A DNA stretch of 64,000 bases, from the NCBI RefSeq assembly GCF_008801405.1, contig NZ_VZPV01000001.1:3162001-3226000 (forward strand). Direction: 5' to 3'. Below the pieces are notes generated by a model. It did no database searches. It saw only the letters and a list, made by a program, of their open reading frames with translations, and had not been told where the DNA came from. This document shows, piece after piece, positions 15,451 through 23,645 of the stretch (positions within the stretch are counted from its first letter, which is position 1; the number at the start of each line of letters is the position of its first letter). The translations under genes were made by a program, and so were the position numbers. This DNA is from Ralstonia insidiosa (GTDB lineage Bacteria > Pseudomonadota > Gammaproteobacteria > Burkholderiales > Burkholderiaceae).

Positions 15451-16500
15451 ATGCCCGTCGCCCAGCACCGTCTCGCCAGCTTCGTCACCCGCCAATGGCA
15501 GCAACGGGGCTGGTTCGCGTGGGTGATGCGGCCGCTGTCGTGGCTGTTTGGCGGCGTAAGTGCCTTGCGCCGGCTGCTGTTCCGCTTGGGCTTGATGCGC
15601 TCGGTGCGCCTGCCGATGCCAGTGGTGGTCGTGGGCAACGTCACCGTGGGCGGCGCCGGCAAGACGCCCGCCGTGATTGCGCTGGCGTCGGCACTGGCCG
15701 ATGCGGGCATGCGTCCGGGCATCGTCTCGCGCGGCTACGGTGTGAAGCTCAAGCACCCGCGCCCGGTGCGCGAGCATTCCCGTGCGGAAGACGTGGGCGA
15801 CGAGCCGTTGCTCATCGCCCGCGCCACCGATCTGCCGGTGTGGGTCTTCCCCGACCGCGTGCTGTGCGCACAGACACTGCTGGCCTCACACCCGGGTTGC
15901 AACGTCATCGTGTGCGACGACGGCCTGCAACACTACCGCCTGCGCCGCGACATCGAAATCATCGTGTTCGACACGCGCATGGGCGGCAACGGCTTCCTGC
16001 TGCCTGCCGGCCCCCTGCGCGAACCGATGACGCGCAAGCGCGACGCCACGCTCATCAACGACCCGAACTACCGCGCCACGCCCGACCGCCCGAACATCTT
16101 CGGCATGCACCTCACGCTGCAGGACGCATACAACTTGGCCGACCCAGCGCTGCGCCGACCGCTCGCCCAGTTCACCCGCGTTGAAGGCGAACAACTGCTG
16201 GCCGCTGCCGGCATCGGCAACCCCGAGCGCTTCTTCGCCTCGCTGCGCGCCGAGGGCCTCAAGCCCAGCACCCTGCCGCTGCCCGATCACTACGACTTCG
16301 CGAACAACCCGTTCGCCGACAGCGCCGCCGAGGTGATCCTGATCACCGAAAAGGATGCCGTAAAATGCGGCCATCTCGACGACCCGCGCATCTGGGTGGT
16401 GCCGACCACACCGGTGGTCGACCCGGCACTGGTTGAACAGGTCTGCCAGCGCGTACGCGCCCTGGCCGATCGCGCTACCACCAAGGCGAGCGCACAATAA
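15451..16500 (+). CDS. lpxK: Tetraacyldisaccharide 4'-kinase
   Basis: 349 residues. LpxK phosphorylates the 4' position of the lipid A disaccharide at the inner membrane. The P-loop reads VGNVTVGGAGKTP (about residues 54-66), the Walker-B-like VIVCDDGLQHYRLRRDIEI follows, and GNGFLLPAGPLREP and ITEKDAVKC are family blocks. The N-terminal hydrophobic stretch WFAWVMRPLSWLFGGVSALRR is the membrane-docking helix. It begins 15 bases after exbD and is followed by the Trm112-like gene and kdsB, linking lipid A and Kdo supply. Confidence 0.95.
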   Translation: MPVAQHRLASFVTRQWQQRGWFAWVMRPLSWLFGGVSALRRLLFRLGLMRSVRLPMPVVVVGNVTVGGAGKTPAVIALASALADAGMRPGIVSRGYGVKLKHPRPVREHSRAEDVGDEPLLIARATDLPVWVFPDRVLCAQTLLASHPGCNVIVCDDGLQHYRLRRDIEIIVFDTRMGGNGFLLPAGPLREPMTRKRDATLINDPNYRATPDRPNIFGMHLTLQDAYNLADPALRRPLAQFTRVEGEQLLAAAGIGNPERFFASLRAEGLKPSTLPLPDHYDFANNPFADSAAEVILITEKDAVKCGHLDDPRIWVVPTTPVVDPALVEQVCQRVRALADRATTKASAQ

Positions 16501-16568
16501 CGCTCACCGCATCCTCTTGACCCAGGCCGCCGCCACGCTTTTGCGGCCGCCCCGGAGCCTCTACCGCC

Positions 16569-16757
16569 ATGGACAATCGCCTGCTCGAAATCCTCGTCTG
16601 CCCGCTGTGCAAGGGCGCGCTGCAACACGACCGCGCCAACAACGAACTGATCTGCCACGTCGACAAGCTGGCCTACCCGATCCGCGACGGTATTCCCGTC
16701 ATGCTGGCTGACGAAGCCCGCCAGACCGTGGAAGGCACCCCGGTCGATCCGGCCTGA
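16569..16757 (+). CDS. Trm112 family (UPF0434, YcaR-like) zinc-ribbon protein
   Basis: 62 residues. It begins LLEILVCPLCKGAL with CPLC giving one zinc-knuckle half; the second CxxC is replaced by LICHVDKLAYPIRDGIPVML, normal for this small family. Homologues are consistently found between lpxK and kdsB, as here. The eukaryotic relative Trm112 activates methyltransferases; no bacterial role is proven for this one. ATG at 16569; kdsB starts 30 bases after its stop. Confidence 0.9.
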   Translation: MDNRLLEILVCPLCKGALQHDRANNELICHVDKLAYPIRDGIPVMLADEARQTVEGTPVDPA

Positions 16758-16786
16758 CACCTCACCACGTATTGAGGCTGCCCGCC

Positions 16787-17593
16787 ATGTCGCACGCACC
16801 GTTCGTCGCCGTCATTCCCGCGCGGCTGGCATCCACGCGATTGCCCAACAAGCCGCTGGCCGACATCGGCGGCAAGCCGATGGTCGTGCGCGTGGCTGAA
16901 CGCGCGCATCAGTCGTCCGCCGCGCGCGTGGTGGTCGCCACCGACGCCGCGTCGGTCGCCGATGCCTGCATGCAGCATCACGTGGAAGCCGTGCTCACGC
17001 GCGCCGACCACGCCTCCGGCACCGACCGCCTGGCCGAAGTGGCCACCGTGCTGGGGCTGCCCGATGACGCCATCGTCGTCAACGTGCAAGGCGATGAACC
17101 GCTGATCGCCCCGACGCTGATCGACAATGTGGCCGCCCACCTGCGCGACCACCCGGATTGCGCCATCGCCACCGCCGCCCACCCGATCCACGACGCTGCC
17201 GACGTGTTCAACCCGAATGTCGTCAAGGTCGTATTGGATGCGGCAGAGCGTGCGCTGCTGTTCTCGCGCGCCCCACTGCCCTGGGCACGTGATGTCTGGA
17301 CGCCCGCCGTGCTGACGCAACCCGCCGCGCAGCGCCCGCTGCCTGCCATGCCGGTGCTGCGCCATATCGGCATCTACGCGTATCGCGCTGGTTTCCTGCG
17401 CCGCTTCCCGCAACTGGCCGCCGCACCGCTCGAACAAACCGAGCAGCTCGAGCAGCTGCGCGCCATGTGGCACGGTGAACGCATCGCTGTGCTCACCACC
17501 GACGACGCCCCGGCCGCTGGTGTCGACACGCCGGAAGACCTCGCCCGCGTGCGCGCCGCCTGGAGTGAACTGCTGGCCCAGGACGGCCCCTGA
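16787..17593 (+). CDS. kdsB: 3-deoxy-manno-octulosonate cytidylyltransferase
   Basis: 268 residues from the ATG at 16787; an in-frame TTG 15 bases upstream is less likely. KdsB activates Kdo to CMP-Kdo for the LPS inner core. The nucleotide loop FVAVIPARLASTRLPNKPLADIGG is the family opening, and VVNVQGDEPLIAP, FSRAPLPWARD and HIGIYAYRAGFLRRF with PLEQTEQLEQLR are the diagnostic segments. It is the last gene of the exbB-to-kdsB run before a 337-bp gap. Confidence 0.96.
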   Translation: MSHAPFVAVIPARLASTRLPNKPLADIGGKPMVVRVAERAHQSSAARVVVATDAASVADACMQHHVEAVLTRADHASGTDRLAEVATVLGLPDDAIVVNVQGDEPLIAPTLIDNVAAHLRDHPDCAIATAAHPIHDAADVFNPNVVKVVLDAAERALLFSRAPLPWARDVWTPAVLTQPAAQRPLPAMPVLRHIGIYAYRAGFLRRFPQLAAAPLEQTEQLEQLRAMWHGERIAVLTTDDAPAAGVDTPEDLARVRAAWSELLAQDGP

Positions 17594-17930
17594 ACGCATC
17601 GATTTCACGGAACTTGCAGCCGCCACGCCGAAACCCCGGCGCTGGCATGGCATAATCGCGAGGACGACAAGTCGCATGCCGGCGCCCACGCAAGGCGCCA
17701 CAGCGGCTGCAGGGAGACAAATCGAGCCATCGGTGCCGCCGTCCGGCGAGCGCCTGTTCCATCCAGTGTCCCGGTAAGGCTGGCGTCAACTTCGCCCGCT
17801 AGGCTGCCTGTTTGCGTCGACAAGGCACGCATTAAGGCGTTTTGGGAATCCGCCCTCTCGGACCGATTCCCAACGCGCTTCACGCTGTCGACAGCGCGAC
17901 AGGAATTTAAAACTTGAGGAACTCGTCACC
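17594..17930 (+). promoter_or_regulatory. kdsB-adk gap with adk leader hairpins
   Basis: No convincing gene is present. CATAAT at 17651-17656 is a possible -10, which would give adk a leader of about 270 bases. Two stems lie close to adk: TTGGGAATC / GATTCCCAA (17842-17850 and 17865-17873, 14-base loop) and the perfect 14-bp palindrome CGCTGTCGACAGCG (17883-17896). A GAGGA ribosome site is at 17916-17920. The stems could be an attenuator or a protein-binding leader; no riboswitch class is recognised. Confidence 0.4.
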
Positions 17931-18599
17931 ATGCGGTTGATTCTGTTGGGCGCGCCCGGCGCCGGCAAAGGTACGCAAGCCAAATTCATCTGCGAGAAGT
18001 TCGGCATTCCGCAGATCTCCACTGGCGACATGCTGCGCGCGGCCGTCAAGGCCGGCACCCCGCTGGGTATCGAAGCCAAGAAAGTGATGGATGCCGGCGG
18101 CCTCGTGTCGGACGACATCATCATCGGCCTGGTGAAAGACCGCCTGCAACAGCCTGACTGCAAGAACGGCTACCTGTTCGACGGCTTCCCGCGCACCATC
18201 CCGCAAGCGGAAGCCATGAAGGATGCTGCCGTGGCGATTGACTACGTGCTGGAAATCGACGTGCCGTTCGACGCCATCATCGAGCGCATGAGCGGCCGCC
18301 GCGTGCATGTGGCCTCGGGCCGCACGTACCACATCAAGTTCAACCCGCCCAAGACCGAAGGCGTGGACGACGAAACCGGCGAACCGCTGATCCAGCGCGA
18401 CGACGACAAGGAAGAGACTGTGCGCAAGCGCCTGGACGTGTATGAAAAACAGACGCGTCCGCTGGTGGATTACTACTCGCAGTGGGCCGCCAACGGCAAC
18501 GACACCGCCAAGGTTGCGCCGCCGAAGTATCGCAAGATCACCGGTGTGGGCAGCGTGGATGAGATCACCGCGCGCGCGTTCAGTGCATTGCAGGACTGA
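17931..18599 (+). CDS. adk: Adenylate kinase
   Basis: 222 residues. It starts MRLILLGAPGAGKGTQAKFI (P-loop GAPGAGKGT), has the AMP-binding segment ISTGDMLRAAV and FDGFPRTIPQA, and a long LID (SGRRVHVASGRTYHIKFNPP) without zinc cysteines, as in Gram-negative enzymes. It interconverts ATP + AMP and 2 ADP in the cytosol. It is monocistronic, with a terminator 35 bases downstream. Confidence 0.97.
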   Translation: MRLILLGAPGAGKGTQAKFICEKFGIPQISTGDMLRAAVKAGTPLGIEAKKVMDAGGLVSDDIIIGLVKDRLQQPDCKNGYLFDGFPRTIPQAEAMKDAAVAIDYVLEIDVPFDAIIERMSGRRVHVASGRTYHIKFNPPKTEGVDDETGEPLIQRDDDKEETVRKRLDVYEKQTRPLVDYYSQWAANGNDTAKVAPPKYRKITGVGSVDEITARAFSALQD

Positions 18600-18633
18600 G
18601 CTCACTCCGCTTTACCGACCCGCTGACAAAAAT

Positions 18634-18665
18634 CGGCGCCTCCTGATCGAGGCGCCGTTTTTTTT
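18634..18665 (+). terminator. Terminator of adk
   Basis: CGGCGCCTC, loop CTGATC, GAGGCGCCG followed by eight T. A textbook intrinsic terminator. Confidence 0.95.
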
Positions 18666-18700
18666 CGCGATCGCCGACGGCTTCGCGCTACCATATGACG

Positions 18701-18716
18701 TTGACGTAAACGTCAA
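18701..18716. promoter_or_regulatory. 16-bp operator-like palindrome (LiuR-like) before the SDR gene
   Basis: TTGACGTAAACGTCAA: perfect 7-bp arms TTGACGT / ACGTCAA around AA. It lies 33 bases ahead of the start codon. The sequence resembles operators described for LiuR (MerR family), which controls branched-chain amino-acid degradation in proteobacteria; this fits the downstream HSD10-like dehydrogenase. The match is from memory, not from a scored search. Confidence 0.55.
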
Positions 18717-18749
18717 GTAACTCACAGACCACAACCAAGGAGACACGGC

Positions 18750-19508
18750 ATGGAGATTCGCGATCAGGTATTCATCGTCACCGGCGGGGCATCGGGACTG
18801 GGCGCCGGCACGGCACGCACGCTGGCAGAAGCCGGCGGCAAAGTGGTGATTGCTGACCTGAACGAAGCGGCGGGCACGGCGCTGGCGCAGGAGTTGGGCG
18901 GCCGCTTCGTGCGCTGCGACGTCGCATCGGAAGCCGATGGGCAGGCCGTGGTCGACGCGGCCACATCGCTGGGCACGCTGCGCGGGCTGGTGAACTGCGC
19001 CGGCATCGCAACGGCGTCGCGCACGGTGGGCAAGACGGGGCCGCATCCGCTGGACCAGTTTGCACGCGTAATCAACGTCAACCTGATCGGCACGTTCAAC
19101 ATGATCCGGCTGGCGGCGACGGCCATGGCGGGCAACACACCCAACGCCGGCGGCGAGCGTGGCGTGATCATCAATACGGCGTCGGTGGCGGCGTTCGACG
19201 GGCAGATCGGCCAAGCGGCCTATGCAGCGTCCAAGGGCGGTGTGGTGGCGATGACGCTGGCGATTGCACGTGACCTGTCGCGCGACGGCATCCGTGTGAT
19301 GACGATTGCGCCGGGCATTTTCGAGACGCCGATGTTGCTGGGCATGCCGCCTGAAGTGCAGGATGCGCTGGGCAAGATGGTGCCGTTCCCGCCGCGCCTG
19401 GGTAAGCCAGCGGAGTATGCGCAGCTTGCACGCGCCATCGTCGAGAACCCGATGCTCAATGGCGAAACCATCCGCCTGGATGGCGCCATCCGTATGCAGC
19501 CGAAGTAA
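18750..19508 (+). CDS. HSD10-like 3-hydroxyacyl-CoA dehydrogenase (SDR)
   Basis: 252 residues. Cofactor loop TGGASGLGAGTARTLAEAGG with DLNE after beta-2 (NAD preference), LVNCAGIA, catalytic Ser in IINTASVAAFDG, and YAASKGG for Tyr/Lys. The region IATASRTVGKTGPHPLDQF and the C-terminal VPFPPRLGKPAEYAQLA ... NGETIRLDGAIRMQP are characteristic of type II 3-hydroxyacyl-CoA/17beta-HSD10-like enzymes, which oxidise 2-methyl-3-hydroxybutyryl-CoA in isoleucine breakdown or short 3-hydroxyacyl-CoAs. AAGGAGACACGGC precedes the ATG. Single gene with its own palindromic operator; converges on a LysR gene. Confidence 0.88.
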   Translation: MEIRDQVFIVTGGASGLGAGTARTLAEAGGKVVIADLNEAAGTALAQELGGRFVRCDVASEADGQAVVDAATSLGTLRGLVNCAGIATASRTVGKTGPHPLDQFARVINVNLIGTFNMIRLAATAMAGNTPNAGGERGVIINTASVAAFDGQIGQAAYAASKGGVVAMTLAIARDLSRDGIRVMTIAPGIFETPMLLGMPPEVQDALGKMVPFPPRLGKPAEYAQLARAIVENPMLNGETIRLDGAIRMQPK

Positions 19509-19528
19509 GCAGCGCGATCAGGCGGCCA

Positions 19529-20422
19529 TTAGGTGGTAGGCAGCGCCATCCGGCGAATCATCTGCCACGCCGCCTCGGCCGCCGGCGAGAGCGACCGGTC
19601 ATGCCGGCGCGCCAGCACGATGCCGCGCGTCTCCTTGGGTGTCAGCGGCACCGACACCAGTTGCGACGACGACGGCAGCGGCAACGACAGCGCCGGCACC
19701 ACGCCCGCGCCAATGCCCGCGTCCACCATGCCGAACACGGCACTGCTATGCCCCATCTCTTGCGCCACATCGGGCTGCACCCCGTGGCGCAGGAAGATGC
19801 GGTCGATCAACGGGCGGCTGCCCGACGCATGATCGAGCAGCACGACCGGCGTGCGGTGCAGGTCTTTCCAGCGCACGCTGCTGCGCTGGGCGAATGGATG
19901 GTCGCGACGGCAAACGAGGCAGAACGGGTCGGTCAGCAGCGGCTCCGTCCATAGGCCTTCGGTATCGAGCGGCTCCACCACCACACCGAAATCCGCCCCG
20001 CCCGTACGGATCAGTTGCAGCGTGTCGACCTGCACGGAGTCACGCACGATCATGCGGATGTCCGGGTAGCGCACCGCGCATTCCGCCACGTACAGCGGCA
20101 TCAAACGCGTTGACACCGTCGGGCTGGACGCCACCACCACGCGCCCGCGCCGCTGTTCGCCCACCTGGCGCGCTTGATGCAGCGTGTCGTCCAGATCAGC
20201 AACCAGACGATCGAGCGCAGTTGCCAGCGAGCGCCCCACTTCCGTCAGCACCACTTCACGCGTGGTGCGATCGAGCAGCTTCAGGCCCAACTCGCCTTCC
20301 AGCTCCGAGATTGAACGGCTCACGGCCGGCTGCGTCAGGCCGATTGTGTCGCCCGCGCGACTGAAGTTGTGCGCACGTGCCACCGCCAGAAAGACGCGCA
20401 ACTGCCGCAGGGTCACATTCAT
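19529..20422 (-). CDS. LysR-family transcriptional regulator
   Basis: 297 residues from the ATG at 20422. The winged helix is classical: LRQLRVFLAVARAHNFSRAGDTIGLTQPAVSRSISELE. The effector domain begins GRVVVASSPTVSTRLMPLYV and includes IRTGGADFGVVVE and a C-terminal SAVFGMVDAGIGAGVVPAL segment. It is divergent from an SBF-like transporter with 119 bp between the starts, and a perfect T-N11-A palindrome lies close to its own start, so it probably controls both genes. The inducer is unknown. Confidence 0.92.
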   Translation of the reverse strand: MNVTLRQLRVFLAVARAHNFSRAGDTIGLTQPAVSRSISELEGELGLKLLDRTTREVVLTEVGRSLATALDRLVADLDDTLHQARQVGEQRRGRVVVASSPTVSTRLMPLYVAECAVRYPDIRMIVRDSVQVDTLQLIRTGGADFGVVVEPLDTEGLWTEPLLTDPFCLVCRRDHPFAQRSSVRWKDLHRTPVVLLDHASGSRPLIDRIFLRHGVQPDVAQEMGHSSAVFGMVDAGIGAGVVPALSLPLPSSSQLVSVPLTPKETRGIVLARRHDRSLSPAAEAAWQMIRRMALPTT

Positions 20423-20437
20423 GCTGAAGCCGTATGA

Positions 20438-20452
20438 ATTGATTCGATCAAT
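20438..20452. promoter_or_regulatory. LysR-type T-N11-A box
   Basis: ATTGATTCGATCAAT, a perfect 6-3-6 inverted repeat containing T-N11-A (20439-20451), 16 bases from the LysR start codon and 90 bases before the transporter. Position suggests autorepression plus control of the divergent gene. Confidence 0.6.
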
Positions 20453-20541
20453 GCATTTGTATTCTAGATAGGGATGTTGTGCAATAGCGCCTATCCCCCA
20501 ATCCAACCCGCGCCGTCACGCAATGGTGATGGCGCACGCAC

Positions 20542-21561
20542 ATGAAGATTCCGCTGTTATCTCGTATTGATGGGTTCATCCAGGCCATGCTGGTGATGGT
20601 TGCGCTGGCCTTGTTCTTCCCGTCACTGGGCGCAAGCGACGGCCCGCTGCATCTGGATGTCGTCACCATCGTCGGCGTGTCGCTGGTGTTCTTCCTGCAC
20701 GGCGCGGCGCTCTCGCGCGAGAAGATCGTGGAAGGCGCACGCAACTGGCGCCTGCACCTGTTTGTGCAGAGCTGCACGTTCATCCTGTTCCCGCTGATTG
20801 GCGCGGTGATCCTGTTTGTGTGCAAGCCGTTCATCCCGGCCGAGCTGCTGCTGGGCGTGTTCTACCTGTGCGCGCTGCCGTCTACCGTGTCGTCGTCTGT
20901 GGCGATGACGGCAATGGCCAAGGGCAACGTGCCGGCCGCGATCTTCAACGCCACCATCTCTGGCCTGATCGGCATGATTGCCACGCCGCTGCTGATGAGC
21001 TTCGTGATCCAGGCCTCGGGTGCGGAACTGTCGGTGGGCAAGGCGCTGCTGGGCGTGGCCGAACAACTGCTGCTGCCGTTCGTGCTGGGTCAGTTGCTGC
21101 GCCCGGTGATTGGCGGACTCATCACCAAGTACAAGGCGATCATCAACAAGGTGGATCGCGTGGTGATCCTGCTGATCGTGTTCAACTCGTTTGCTGACTC
21201 GACGCACGCGGGCGTGTGGTCGAAGTATCCGTGGGAAACGATCGTGGCCGTGGCGATCATGAGCGGGGCGCTGCTGTTCGTCGTGCTGGGCGCGACGACA
21301 TGGCTTTCGCGGCGCGCGGGCTTTGGTCTGGCGGATGAAATTACCGCGGTGTTCTGCGGCTCCAAGAAAAGCCTGGCCAACGGCATTCCGATGGCAAAGA
21401 TTTTGTTTGCCGGCAACCCCGCCCTCGGCCTGATCGTGCTGCCGACCATGATCTACCACCAGTTGCAGTTGATCGTGTGCTCGGCGCTGGCGCGCAAGTA
21501 TGCGGATCGCATGGCGCGCGCCGAAGCCAATGCTGGCGCGCCGGCCAGCCGTCCGGCGTAA
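20542..21561 (+). CDS. SBF-like (YfeH/PF13593-type) sodium/bile acid symporter family protein
   Basis: 339 residues, about ten hydrophobic helices. The opening IDGFIQAMLVMVALALFFPSLG, HGAALSREKIVEGARNWRLH, the LCALPSTVSSSVAMTAMAKGN motif and the C-terminal FCGSKKSLANGIPMAKILF are signatures of the SBF_like branch (YfeH, Rch1). Family members are inner-membrane proteins; some affect calcium or organic anion handling but the substrate here is unknown. Divergent from a LysR regulator. It ends exactly where the converging GNAT gene ends, with no spacer. Confidence 0.88.
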   Translation: MKIPLLSRIDGFIQAMLVMVALALFFPSLGASDGPLHLDVVTIVGVSLVFFLHGAALSREKIVEGARNWRLHLFVQSCTFILFPLIGAVILFVCKPFIPAELLLGVFYLCALPSTVSSSVAMTAMAKGNVPAAIFNATISGLIGMIATPLLMSFVIQASGAELSVGKALLGVAEQLLLPFVLGQLLRPVIGGLITKYKAIINKVDRVVILLIVFNSFADSTHAGVWSKYPWETIVAVAIMSGALLFVVLGATTWLSRRAGFGLADEITAVFCGSKKSLANGIPMAKILFAGNPALGLIVLPTMIYHQLQLIVCSALARKYADRMARAEANAGAPASRPA

Positions 21562-22098
21562 TCACAGGGCCATCAAGCCCGTCGTTTCCGGCCAGTGGTA
21601 GGTGTGCACCCAGGCATGCCCGCCATCGGCCGTCTCCAGCCAATCGCGGCTGACTGGCACACCGCCCAGGGCTTCATAGAAGCCGATTGCGGCGGTGTTC
21701 GCCTCGTACACCAGCAGATGCAGTTGCGCGACACCTTGGGCTGCGGCCCAGCGGGCAGCCTCGCCCATCAGGCGTTTGCCGACACCGTGGCCGCGCGCGG
21801 CAGGCAGTAGGTGGAGGTTGTCGACGAGCGCGCCCCACGGCGTGTCGTCATGCAGCAGTGCACAGAGGAAACCGACGGTCAGGCCGTCGAGATCGGCACA
21901 CCAGACGTGCTGACCGGCAACAGGCGCCGTCATACGCGCATGCCACTTCGCCTGCATGTCGGCCTGCGCCGCGCCATCGAGGTAGGCATCCGAGAGGATG
22001 CCCTGCCCGCGATACGCGCTCTGCCAGCTCTGCGTGTGGATGCTGGCGATGGCGTCCGCATCGGCCGCGCCGCCTTGGCGAAAAACGACTGCAGCCAT
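21562..22098 (-). CDS. GNAT-family N-acetyltransferase
   Basis: 178 residues. The acetyl-CoA site is read in VDNLHLLPAARGHGVGKRLMGEAARWA (R/QxxGxG/A as RGHGVG), followed by HLLVYEANTAAIGFYEALGG, the usual motif B. N-terminal IASIHTQSWQSAYRG is common to the family. The acceptor is unknown. Its ATG shares one base with the amiC stop (TGATG), so it is translated with amiC. Confidence 0.85.
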   Translation of the reverse strand: MAAVVFRQGGAADADAIASIHTQSWQSAYRGQGILSDAYLDGAAQADMQAKWHARMTAPVAGQHVWCADLDGLTVGFLCALLHDDTPWGALVDNLHLLPAARGHGVGKRLMGEAARWAAAQGVAQLHLLVYEANTAAIGFYEALGGVPVSRDWLETADGGHAWVHTYHWPETTGLMAL

Positions 22099-23645
22099 CA
22101 GACGCCCGGGTTGTGCGACAGCGGCGGGTTCTTGGCGAAGTACGCGCGGATGCCGCGCAGGATCGCGTCAGCCAATTGATTCTGGTGGCCCAGATCGTTG
22201 AGCTTGGCCTCTTCTTCCGGATTGGAGATGAAGGCCGTCTCAACCAGGATCGACGGAATATCCGGCGCCTTGAGCACCGCAAACCCAGCCTGCTCCACAG
22301 CCCCCTTGTGCAGGCGGTTGATGCCGCCAATCTGCTCCAGCACGGCACGGCCAACCTTCATGCTGTCGCTGATCTGCGCGGTGGTCGAGAGATCCAGCAG
22401 CACACGCGTGACCTGTGCATCCTTCGAGCCTAGGTTGGCACCGCCAATCATGTCCGCGGCGTTCTCCTTGTTGGCGAGCCACTTGGCCTGCGCGCTGGAT
22501 GCACCGCGGTCGGACAGCGCAAACACCGACGCCCCACGCGCTTCCGGCGTGACAAATGCATCGGCGTGGATGGAGACGAACAGGTCGGCCTGCACGCGTC
22601 GCGCCTTCTGCACGCGCACGCCCAACGGGACAAAGTAGTCGGAATCGCGCGTCATCATGGCGCGCATGTTGGGCTGGGCGTCGATCTTGGCCTTGAGCAT
22701 GCGGGCAATCGACAGCACCACGTCTTTCTCATGCGTACCGGCAGCGCCGGTGGCGCCCGGGTCTTCACCGCCGTGGCCGGGGTCGATGGCAACGGTCAGC
22801 AGACGGCGCATGCGCGTGCCGCCTGCCGGCCCACGCGGCACGGGCTGCTCGGGCACGATCTCCAGCGGCGGCAAGGATGACGACGGCGGCGGCGCATTGG
22901 CCAGCGTCGATGGCGGCGTCGCGGGTTTCACGGGCGGCGTCTTGACCGGCGGCGTACGGCTGGCAATCGTCGGGCGCGAGTCATTGGCCGGCGGCAATGC
23001 CGGCGTGGCGGAGCCACTGCTCTCGCGGCGAGCCAATGCAGCGATCGGGTCATCGTCGTCCGCCGAAGACGACGACGGCGGCATCGGCGTGCCGCCCGAG
23101 GCGGCAAAGCGCTCCTGCTTGCTTTCGGTGGCCAGCACCAGCTGCATCAGCGGATCTGGCGGATTGGTCGGGTACAGATCGAACACCAGCCGGTTGCGAT
23201 AACCGGCAATCGGCAGCAGCGTAAAGACCTGCGGGTTGACGCTTTCCTTCAGGTCAAACACCAGGCGCACCACGCTGGGCCGGTTCTGGCCCACGCGCAC
23301 CTGGCGGATGTACGGATCGTTCGGCGTGATCTTGGCGACCAGTTCGCGCAGGGTCGGGTTCAGGTCCAGCCCCTCGACGTCGACCATCAGGCGATCCGGA
23401 TCCTTGATGAGCTGGTGCGTGGCCTTGAGCGCGACGTCGGATTCGATGGTCACGCGCGTGTAGTCCTCCGCCGGCCACACGCGCACCGCCACGATATTGG
23501 CGCCACGTGCGATCTGCGTGCCGGCCAGGCTGAGGATGACGGTCCCCGCACCGGCCTTGGCGATGCGTGTGAGCCATTGCCTGCGGGCCTGGCTCGGCAG
23601 GGTGGGATCGTCCGGTTGATCGGTCGGCAGATGCTTAATCAGCAT
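22098..23645 (-). CDS. amiC: N-acetylmuramoyl-L-alanine amidase (AmiC-like)
   Basis: 515 residues. The N-terminus QARRQWLTRIAKAGAGTVI looks like a Tat signal, as in E. coli AmiC. An AMIN domain follows (about residues 50-160: VRVWPAEDYTRVTIESDV), then a Pro/Ser-rich linker (about 180-300), then a zinc Amidase_3 domain: TVAIDPGHGGEDPGA (zinc His), THEKDVVLSIA (zinc Glu), FVSIHADAF (zinc His) and LVETAFISNPEEEAKL (catalytic Glu). It splits septal peptidoglycan during daughter cell separation and would need EnvC/NlpD activators. It overlaps tsaE by 7 bases. Confidence 0.95.
   Translation of the reverse strand: MLIKHLPTDQPDDPTLPSQARRQWLTRIAKAGAGTVILSLAGTQIARGANIVAVRVWPAEDYTRVTIESDVALKATHQLIKDPDRLMVDVEGLDLNPTLRELVAKITPNDPYIRQVRVGQNRPSVVRLVFDLKESVNPQVFTLLPIAGYRNRLVFDLYPTNPPDPLMQLVLATESKQERFAASGGTPMPPSSSSADDDDPIAALARRESSGSATPALPPANDSRPTIASRTPPVKTPPVKPATPPSTLANAPPPSSSLPPLEIVPEQPVPRGPAGGTRMRRLLTVAIDPGHGGEDPGATGAAGTHEKDVVLSIARMLKAKIDAQPNMRAMMTRDSDYFVPLGVRVQKARRVQADLFVSIHADAFVTPEARGASVFALSDRGASSAQAKWLANKENAADMIGGANLGSKDAQVTRVLLDLSTTAQISDSMKVGRAVLEQIGGINRLHKGAVEQAGFAVLKAPDIPSILVETAFISNPEEEAKLNDLGHQNQLADAILRGIRAYFAKNPPLSHNPGV

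Noticed and set aside
14320..15777. Minus-strand open frame of about 485 codons opposite exbB, exbD and lpxK
   Set aside because: Antisense to three conserved genes; product is His/Arg/Gln-rich without motifs.
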